Assembly: GCA_020355945.1 (NCBI GenBank)
Contig: CP070627.1
Span: 5,906,024 to 5,911,462, forward strand
From: Candidatus Aminicenantota bacterium
Lineage (GTDB): Bacteria > Acidobacteriota > Aminicenantia > UBA2199
Length of the DNA stretch: 5,439 nt
Direction: 5' to 3'
Below, piece by piece: positions 1 to 5,439 of the stretch (positions are counted from its first letter, which is position 1; each line of letters begins with the position of its first letter). Below the pieces are notes generated by a model. That model saw only the letters and a list, made by a program, of their open reading frames with translations. It was not told the DNA's origin and did no database searches. The translations under genes were made by a program, and so were the position numbers.

Positions 1-28
1 TCCATGCTCCATGCTTCATGCTCCATGC
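1..28. repeat. Heptanucleotide tandem repeat inside A3
   Basis: Four units of 7 nt on the plus strand: TCCATGC, TCCATGC, TTCATGC, TCCATGC (minus-strand unit GCATGGA). The array touches the left edge and may continue. It is in frame within the NRPS and encodes MEHEAWSM. Because 7 is not a multiple of 3, the pure unit cycles through the same heptapeptide (EHGAWSM) in all three forward frames, with no stop codon. Gain or loss of one or two units would shift the downstream frame; three units would not. Confidence 0.9.
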
Positions 29-89
29 CAATGACGGCTGTATAATCCGGGGTCTGTTCCACCTGTTCTGCAAACAATTCATGAAGGGT
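1..89 (-). other. Adenylation domain A3, N-terminal start
   Basis: Residues 1784-1812 begin a third A domain. The entry signature LHELFAEQVEQTPDYTAVIG matches the entry of A2 (LHQLFEEQVETTPDRTALLG, residues 722-741) almost position by position. The window ends before motif A1 (LTYxEL), inside a Gly-Met-Glu-His-Glu-Ala-Trp-Ser stretch encoded by a 7-nt tandem repeat. No pocket residue is visible, so no substrate can be inferred. Confidence 0.9.
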
Positions 90-3000
90 TTTATTACCCG
101 GGTATGGGGCTTGGGTGTCATTAAAATCGAATAAAACCTGTTTTTTCTCCTCTTCTGAAATCATATCAATGTCTGAGAGTTTTTGCTCTGGCCTTGCTGC
201 CACTGAGGTGGCGATCTTCTTAAAATATCCAATTATTCGTTCGATTGTGTCCGGTTTAAACAGGTGGGAACTGTATTCAATATTACAGAGAAGCTTATTT
301 CCTTGTTCCACTGCGGTGAAACTCATATCAAATTTTGAAGTACATTGAATATGATTGTAATAGGAATCATCCATATCCGGGATATCCTGCCAGTATTCGG
401 ACTCGCTCCATAAACTGACCATAATGTCAAATATAGGATTACGGCTGGTATCCCTGCGAACCGAGACCTTATCCACCAATTCCTCGAACTGGTACTCCTG
501 GTTCTCAAATGCCTCCAGGGTACGTACTCTAACTTCCTTCAAGAAGGCTTTAAAGGTTTTATCCTGCTGAGGGAAGTTGCGCAGGGCAAGGGTATTGACA
601 AACATACCGACAATACCTTCCAGGTCTGCATGCCTCCTGGCTGCTACCGGCGTTCCCAGGATAATATCTTCCTGTCCGGTCAACTTTGCCAGCAATATAT
701 TAAGCACTGCTAAAATAGACATGTATAAGGTGGCATTATTCTCTGCTGCGGATTTTTTCAAATTCTCCATGTCCTCCCCTTTGAGTAGAAAATAAACGAT
801 TCTTCCTTCAAAACCCTTTACCAGGGGACGTTGGTAATCGGTGGCCAGGTTCAACACCGGCAATTGACCGGAAAACATCTGCAGCCAATAGGTTTCCTGC
901 TGCTTGATGGATTCCTGGTGCTCTATTCCCATCTGCCACCGGGCATAATCTTTGTATTGCAGCCTCAGCCCGGGTAATTGCTCTCCCCGATTCCAATACA
1001 ACGCCTTAAATTCCCCGGACAATATATCCCGGGATAGGCCGTCTGTAATGATATGATGCATATCGATCAAAAGAATATGATTTCTTTCTCCTGCTTTGAT
1101 CAATCCCACCCGGAACAACGGCGCCCGGGACAGATCAAAGGTGCGCGAGTATCCCTTTATAATATTTTCAATCACTGTTTGCGGTTCAGTTCCCGGATTT
1201 TTTTCATCCGTCTGTTTCAATATCGACCCGATATCATAATCATCGACGCTAAATTCCACTTCATCGCGAATAATTTGCACCGGTTGTTCTTCTACCAATG
1301 CAAATGATGTCCTCAGGCTTTCATGCCTGGCAATTAACGTTTTAAAGGTATCTGTCAATTTTTCAACATGGACTTCCTCTCCCAAATCCAAATACATCTT
1401 GTATAGTAAATTATAAGCGGTACCGGCTAAATCCAATTGCTGTAAGACATACAACCGTTTCTGGGCGGGAGATAACAAGTAGTATTCCTTTTTTTCCGCC
1501 GGGTCTATGGATATATATTTCCCTGGCCGCATTTCTTTTATATACCGGGATAATCCCATTATGGTCGGGGTTTTAAACAACTGGACCAATGGCACCTTTA
1601 CTCCCAGTTTTTTATGGATACTGGATATCAAAATCATGGCTTTTAACGAGTACCCTCCCAGCCGGAAGAATTCATCATCGATCCCGAAAGCTGTTTGAGA
1701 AATTTTGAGTACCTCGGACCATATGGCTGCCAGCTTTTCTTCTACTAAATCCCTGGGAGCGGTGCGGTTTTCTCCTGTTTCCCAGGCTTCAGGCCCTGGT
1801 AATGCCCGGCGATTTACTTTGCCATTGGGTGTCAAGGGAACTTTGTCCAGGTAAATGAAATAGGAGGGGATCATATAATCCGGCAAGGTCCGGGAGATGA
1901 ATTCTCTTAATCCCGGGATCTCCGAGTTCTTATCAACCGCCGTTACTCCTACAGGGACAATATAGGCGCATAAATATTCTTCTCCATCTTTATCTTTGCC
2001 TGTCAGCACCAGCGCTTCTTTTATGCTGTCATGCTTCAACAAACGATTTTCAATTTCTCCCAATTCGATCCTGAAGCCCCTTATCTTTACCTGGTGATCG
2101 ATCCTGCCTAAAAACTCGATATTGCCTTCCGGCAGCCAACGGGCCAAATCACCGGTCCGGTAAATATAGGACTTATGGGACATATTAAACATGGAAGAGG
2201 CAGGGAGAAATCTCTCCGCGGTTAATTCCGGCTGATTTAAATATCCCCTGGCAACACCTTCTCCTCCAATATACAATTCTGCCGTTACCCCGGGGGGAAC
2301 CAGTTTCATTCCCTCGTCCAACAGGTAAACCACGGTGTTATTGATTGGCTTTCCTATGGATAAGCGCAGCAGCGAGTCATCCGGCCCATCCGCGGGGACC
2401 TTCATCTCTATGGAAGTAATCGTTGTTTCGGTGGGTCCGTATTTATTATAAAAATTACACCAACAGCTCAATTGCCTGGCCAGGGGCACCGGGCAAACGT
2501 CTCCTCCTGATATGACCCGTTTCAAAGGATAAGAACCCTTAAGATCAATGCTGTTCAAAAACGAAGGCACTGCGTGAAGATGGCTTATAGAACGACTCAT
2601 TATGAATGATTCAAATTGATTCTTATCCATGAGGGTATCTTTATTGATGAGTACTAAAATCGCACCATTGATGAGTGATATAAATATTTGTTCCACCGAG
2701 GCATCAAAACAAATAGAAGAAAATTGCAATACCCGGTCATGCACGGTTATATTAAAATACCTGGTTTGGGAAACCACGAAATTGACAACTGAAGAATGTT
2801 CAATCATCACACCCTTGGGTTTCCCGGTGGTGCCTGAAGTATAAATAATGTAAGCCAACGAAGGGAAGCCCTTCGGGCTATTATTAAACGCCTGCTGCGA
2901 AGAAAGGTTGGAGATTTCCCGGCTGGTTAAAAGGATGCTGGCACTGCTGTCGGTGAGCATGTATTTGATGCGCTTTTCCGGGTAATTGGGGTCGATAGGC

Positions 3001-5439
3001 ATATAGGCGCCGCCAGCTTTTAATATTCCTAATATTCCTATAATCATGTCCAGGGAACGTTCCGACATAATGCCCACAATGGTGTCGGGTTTGACACCTT
3101 TTTCTATTAACTTATAGGCCAATTGATTGGCTTTTTCATTTAATTCTTTATAAGTAAGATGACTCTCCTCTTCCTTATTACCTTCTACCCTTCTACCCTT
3201 CCACCCTTCTTCTTCACCCAACAGGGCTGTACGGTCCGGGGTTGTTTCCACCTGTTCTTCAAATAATTGGTGCAGCATTTTCCTGGTGGGAAATTCCCGT
3301 ACCGGGTTATTAAATTGATATAATACCTGGTTTTTTTCTTCTTCGGAAATCAAATCGATTGCGGAGATTTTTTGCCCTGGCATTCCTGCCACCCCGGTGA
3401 CGATTTTCTCGAAATAACCGGCAATTCGTTGGATGGTTGCTGCTTTAAACAGTTTTGTACAAAATTCAATGGTAAAGGTTATCCGCGGTCCGAATTCATG
3501 GACATGGACGGTAATATCAAATTTGGATGCTTCTACCTTACCGTGGTAGGGCGCGAGTCTCAATTGGCTGATTTCCAGGGTGGGTAATTCCATATTCTGA
3601 TGTACGAACATGACCTCGAAAAGGGGATTTCTATTGGAATCCCTGGGCAGTTGCAATCGCTCCACCAGGTCTTCAAACGGGTAATCCTGGTTTTCAAAGG
3701 CCTCTAATGTACGGATTTTAACTTCCTTGAGAAAGTTTTCGAATGTCCGGTCCCCTCGGGGATAATTGTGCAGGGCCAGTGTATTGATAAACATGCCTAT
3801 GACCGACTGCAGGTCTGCATGCCGGCGGCCAGCTACCGGGGTCCCCACCACAATGTCCTGGCTGGCGCTGAGTTTATACAAAAGAACATTAAACATCGCC
3901 AGCAGCACCATGTATAAAGTAGCCTTTTCCTGCCGAGCCAGCTTGCGTAATGCTTCCGATGCTTCCGGCTCTAAAGGAAATGTCAGCATTTGCCCCTCAT
4001 AGCTTTTTTCTACTGGCCGGGGATAATCAGTGGGCAATTCCAGTACCGGGATTTCTCCCTCAAAGGCTTCAAGCCAAAAGGATTCCTGGTGGTCCAGGGT
4101 TTTCCTGACAGAATCGCTGGTCTGCCATACTGAAAAATCCTTGTACTGGATTCCCAGTGGACCAGGCCTTTCTCCCTTGTACAAGTCCAAAAACTCTTTT
4201 TTGAGGATTCCCATTGACGTGCCATCCGTTATGATGTGATGCATGTCAATCAACAACACATGTTTTTCTTCTTCTTCCCTGATAAGTCCCACTCGAATCA
4301 GCGGGGCTTGAGTAAGATCAAAAGGACGGACAAAATTATGAATGACCTCTTCCACCTGCAGCCTGGAACCTGCATCTTTCACCTGGAAATCATGATATTC
4401 AATTTCAAATTCCAACTCATCACAGACCCTTTGAACCGGTTCATCCTTTAACAAATGAAACGAGGTCCTTAAACTTTCATGCCGCTGGATTAATTTTCGA
4501 AAGGTGCCTTCAAACCGTCCCCGGTCAAGCTGCCCTTCAAATATCGAAAAAATAGATTCATTATAACCGGTGCTGTTCGGTTCCAATTGCTGGAGAATGT
4601 AATGCCGCTTCTGGGCGAACGATAATACATAATAATCCTTCTTCTCTACAGGCTCGATGCCGGAGAACTCTTTTACCGCGGTTCGATCGATATAATCAGC
4701 TAATTCACGTATGAACGGGTTTTTGAATATCTCTGCCAGGGGGATTTTGACATGAAAGGCTTTGTGGATTTTTGCGATCAGTATAGTGGCTTTTAGCGAA
4801 TGACCGCCCAATTCAAAGAAATTGCTGTCAATACCGATCACACCCTTATCAATCCCCAAAACTTTTGACCATATCTCTACCAATTTCACCTGGACCTTAT
4901 TCTCAGGCGCCGCATAAGTATCATCCGTTCCTTCAATTTTGGGTTCTGGCAGGGCTTTTTTATCCACTTTTCCATTGGGGGTTAAAGGTATCCGCTCCAC
5001 CGGCATAAAATACGACGGTACCATGTAATCTGGCAGGTGAACTGATAAATATGCGATTAATTCCGATATTTCAACATCTTTCTCCGGGACGATATACGCA
5101 CACAGGGTTTTGTCCACCGCTCCCTCTGAAGATTCTGACTGGTATGTTTCTTTGGCAATAACAACAGCTTCTTTGACATCACTGTGGGTGAGCAGTTGAC
5201 TCTCGATCTCTTTTAACTCAATCCGATACCCACGTATTTTAACCTGTTCATCCATTCGACCCAGGAATTCGATATTGCCGTCCGGGAGCCGTCGAGCCAG
5301 GTCCCCGGTTTTGTAGATTTTTTTAGAAATATAGGACCTATAGGACTTATAGGACTTATAAAAAACAGGGAGAAACTTTTCAGCGGTTAATTCTACCTGG
5401 TTCAAATACCCCCGGGCCAATGCATCACCGCCAATATAA
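1..5439 (-). CDS. Nonribosomal peptide synthetase, internal fragment, (A)-PCP-C-A-PCP-C-(A)
   Basis: A multimodular NRPS that would build a peptide by the thiotemplate mechanism in the cytoplasm. Each A domain activates an amino acid with ATP, each PCP carries it on a phosphopantetheine arm, and each C domain forms a peptide bond. The minus-strand frame from 5438 to 3 is open for all 1812 codons, and both ends run off the window, so neither start nor stop can be placed. Domains in order: A (residues 1-165, C-terminal part), PCP (180-250), C (267-695), A (721-1213, complete), PCP (1230-1302), C (1317-1757), A (1784 onward, start only). Catalytic motifs are present throughout: two HHIITDG motifs, two carrier serines, YTSGTTGKPKG, and two NGKV motifs. 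There is no E, MT or TE domain. Short tandem DNA repeats are embedded in frame in A-domain loops. Product and gene name cannot be deduced. The NRPS assignment is near certain; the peptide is unknown. Confidence 0.98.
168..1490 (-). other. Condensation domain C2 (probable LCL type)
   Basis: Residues about 1317-1757 form a second complete condensation domain, paired with PCP2 as donor and the following, mostly unseen, module as acceptor. Motifs: C1 SPAQKRLYVL (1323-1332), C2 RHESLRTSF (1371-1379), C3 MHHIITDGLS (1460-1469; catalytic His1462, bases 1053-1055), C4 YKDYARW (1495-1501, a slight variant of the usual YxDFAVW), C5 VGMFVNTLAL (1610-1619), C6 NQEYQFE (Gln in place of the usual Pro) and C7 RRDTSRNPIF (1661-1670). 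It is clearly homologous to C1 in this window, and the C3 active site is almost identical. The region around residues 1677-1697 (acidic and aromatic, WSESEYWQDIPD) differs most from C1. Confidence 0.95.
1533..1751 (-). other. Peptidyl carrier domain PCP2
   Basis: Residues about 1230-1302 form a carrier domain that would hold the amino acid activated by A2. The attachment motif is FFRLGGYSLKAM, with Ser1264 (bases 1647-1649) as the phosphopantetheine site. Helix 1 reads EKLAAIWSEVLKI, and the end is PLVQLFKTPTIMGLSRYI. A tyrosine precedes the modified serine where His or Asp is more common; the serine itself and both glycines are kept, so the domain should still be active. It leads directly into C2 through a short linker. 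Confidence 0.95.
2165..2182. repeat. Degenerate two-unit counterpart of the 9-nt repeat in A2
   Basis: TATAGGACT followed by TATGGGACA, coding for SHKSYI (residues 1087-1092) directly before motif A7 of A2 (YRTGDL, 1093-1098). The first unit is identical to the repeat unit at 5339-5356 in A1, and the position in the domain is the same. It may be an unexpanded or decayed form of that array. Two imperfect units are weak evidence alone; the matching location is what supports the call. Confidence 0.6.
3181..3212. repeat. Octanucleotide tandem repeat inside A2
   Basis: Plus-strand units CCTTCTAC, CCTTCTAC, CCTTCCAC, CCTTCTTC (about 3.5 good units; minus-strand unit GTAGAAGG). It encodes a hydrophilic EEGWKGRRVEG loop (residues 743-753) between TPDRTALLG and motif A1 (LTYKEL). 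The third unit differs at base 3202 (T to C); on the coding strand this makes TGG (Trp746) where the pure repeat would give TAG in this frame. Confidence 0.9.
3354..4640 (-). other. Condensation domain C1 (probable LCL type)
   Basis: Residues about 267-695 form a full condensation domain that would join the chain on PCP1 to the amino acid on PCP2. Core motifs in order: C1 SFAQKRHYIL (273-282), C2 RHESLRTSF (319-327), C3 MHHIITDGTS (399-408; His401, bases 4236-4238, is the predicted catalytic base and Asp405 the structural acid), C4 YKDFSVW (432-438), C5 IGMFINTLAL (547-556), C6 NQDYPFE (583-589) and C7 RDSNRNPLF (599-607). The upstream carrier has no epimerase after it, so an LCL domain (L-donor, L-acceptor) is inferred; sequence alone read by eye does not prove the subtype. 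All active-site residues are present, so this is not a degenerate domain. Confidence 0.96.
4689..4901 (-). other. Peptidyl carrier domain PCP1
   Basis: Residues about 180-250 form a thiolation domain of normal length. The attachment motif is FFELGGHSLKAT, with Ser214 (bases 4797-4799) as the predicted phosphopantetheine site. The helix-1 signature VKLVEIWSKVLGI lies upstream, and LAEIFKNPFIRELADYI forms the usual C-terminal end. The LGGHS form is typical of carriers that pass an unepimerised substrate straight to a downstream condensation domain. This agrees with the C domain that follows and with the absence of an epimerase. Confidence 0.95.
4944..5439 (-). other. Adenylation domain A1, C-terminal part (motifs A6 to A10)
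   Basis: Residues 1-165 are the end of an amino-acid-activating AMP-forming domain. The fragment enters within motif A6 (YIGGDALARGYLNQ, residues 1-14). It continues with A7 (YKTGDLAR, 42-49; Asp46 is the residue expected to bind the ribose hydroxyls), A8 (GRMDEQVKIRGYRIEL, 60-75, the hinge and start of the C-terminal subdomain), A9 (LPDYMVPSYF, 135-144) and A10 (TPNGKVDK, 153-160; Lys157 is the catalytic lysine). The substrate-binding pocket, motifs A3-A5, lies upstream of the window, so its amino acid cannot be predicted. The loop before A7 holds a Tyr-Lys-Ser repeat (residues 27-35) produced by a 9-nt tandem DNA repeat. Confidence 0.96.
5330..5361. repeat. 9-nt tandem repeat inside A1 (Tyr-Lys-Ser repeat)
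   Basis: Three plus-strand units TATAGGACC, TATAGGACT, TATAGGACT, followed by a partial TATA. On the coding strand this reads Tyr-Lys-Ser, Tyr-Lys-Ser, Tyr-Arg-Ser, then Tyr-Ile-Ser (residues 27-38), immediately before motif A7 (YKTGDL). The 9-nt period keeps the frame, so copy number could vary without breaking the protein. Confidence 0.9.

Larger units (their letters stand above)
1800..3278 (-). other. Adenylation domain A2, complete, substrate unassigned
   Basis: Residues about 721-1213 are the only complete A domain here. Motifs: A1 LTYKEL (761-766), A2 LKAGGAYMPIDP (806-817), A3 YTSGTTGKPKG (866-876, ATP phosphate loop), A4 FDAS (911-914), A5 NKYGPTET (998-1005), A6 ELYIGGEGVARGYL (1054-1067), A7 YRTGDLAR (1093-1100), A8 GRIDHQVKIRGFRIELGEIE (1111-1130), A9 LPDYMIPSYF (1185-1194) and A10 NGKV (1205-1208, catalytic Lys1207). 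By alignment to GrsA-PheA, the pocket residues are D912, A913, E916, H955, I976, G978, K999, I1007 and T1008, plus K1207. Asp912 should hold the alpha-amino group, so an ordinary alpha-amino acid is expected. The side chain is not predicted: Glu, His and Lys all face the pocket. An octanucleotide repeat lies before motif A1, and a short degenerate 9-nt repeat before A7. Confidence 0.97.

Noticed and set aside
1..60. Possible frame break or gene end at the left edge
   Set aside because: One neighbouring frame has a TGA here, but the NRPS frame stays open to base 3 and continues the A-domain entry sequence, so the gene runs off the window.
115..348. Plus-strand open frame of 77 codons
   Set aside because: It lies antisense to the C2 end and C-A linker of the NRPS. 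The translation has no recognisable domain, and the minus-strand frame here matches C-domain sequence residue by residue.
808..996. Minus-strand open frame of 62 codons in another frame
   Set aside because: It overlaps the NRPS frame on the same strand, has no family resemblance, and shows none of the conserved motifs present in the main frame.
1053..1307. Plus-strand open frame of 84 codons
   Set aside because: It is antisense to the C3 region of C2. Its start falls on the catalytic HHIITDG codons, and a similar plus-strand shadow (4236-4451) falls at the same place in C1, as expected for a mirror of a conserved motif.
2867..2879. Perfect inverted repeat AGCCC-TTC-GGGCT, terminator-like
   Set aside because: The stem is only 5 bp, no T-run follows on either strand, and it lies inside the A-domain coding sequence just before motif A3; most likely coincidental.
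3021..3040. TAATATTCC repeated twice
   Set aside because: It encodes GILGIL in motif A2 (GILGILKAGGAY), a pattern common to the family at protein level, so it need not be a DNA repeat.
4010..4225. Minus-strand 71-codon frame over C1
   Set aside because: An out-of-frame shadow; the true frame here gives the C4 motif YKDFSVW and the flanking conserved residues.
4263..4276. TTC trinucleotide run
   Set aside because: It encodes a short Glu run (REEEEKH) in a variable surface turn of C1; only four units, and Glu-rich turns are ordinary here.

Overview
The whole window is the inside of one very large gene on the minus strand. The frame whose codons end at positions divisible by 3 is open from base 5438 to base 3. 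I translated all 1812 codons and found no stop and no frameshift. It encodes part of a nonribosomal peptide synthetase (NRPS); start codon, stop codon, promoter and terminator all lie outside the window. Residue numbers below count from the first visible codon: residue n occupies bases 5439-3n to 5441-3n.

Layout in the direction of translation (high to low coordinate): the C-terminal third of an adenylation domain (A1, about 5439-4944), a carrier domain (PCP1, about 4901-4689), a condensation domain (C1, about 4640-3354), a complete adenylation domain (A2, about 3278-1800), a second carrier domain (PCP2, about 1751-1533), a second condensation domain (C2, about 1490-168), and the first residues of a third adenylation domain (A3, from about 89 to the left edge). 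The order is therefore (A)-PCP | C-A-PCP | C-(A): one complete extension module flanked by two incomplete ones. The key catalytic residues visible in each domain are intact, so the line looks functional. No epimerisation, methylation, cyclisation, reductase or thioesterase domain is seen.

By the usual NRPS logic, PCP1 would carry the upstream aminoacyl or peptidyl chain. C1 would join it to the amino acid loaded by A2 on PCP2, and C2 would pass the product to the residue chosen by A3. The specificity-pocket residues of A2, read by alignment to GrsA-PheA, are D-A-E-H-I-G-K-I-T plus the invariant Lys. I cannot match this code to a substrate.

The most unusual feature is a set of short tandem DNA repeats lying inside the coding frame at loop positions of the A domains: a 7-nt array (1-28), an 8-nt array (3181-3212) and a 9-nt array (5330-5361, with a degenerate two-unit counterpart at 2165-2182). 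The 7-nt and 8-nt arrays sit at the same structural place in two successive A domains, just before core motif A1. The 9-nt arrays sit at the same place in two successive A domains, just before core motif A7.

Organism: a bacterium of moderate G+C (a little under 50% by eye). The Lys/Glu/Ile-rich NRPS style and the low-complexity inserts recall NRPSs from uncultured Acidobacteriota-related lineages such as Candidatus Aminicenantes. This is a memory-based impression, not a demonstrated assignment; a Bacillota or other origin is not excluded.
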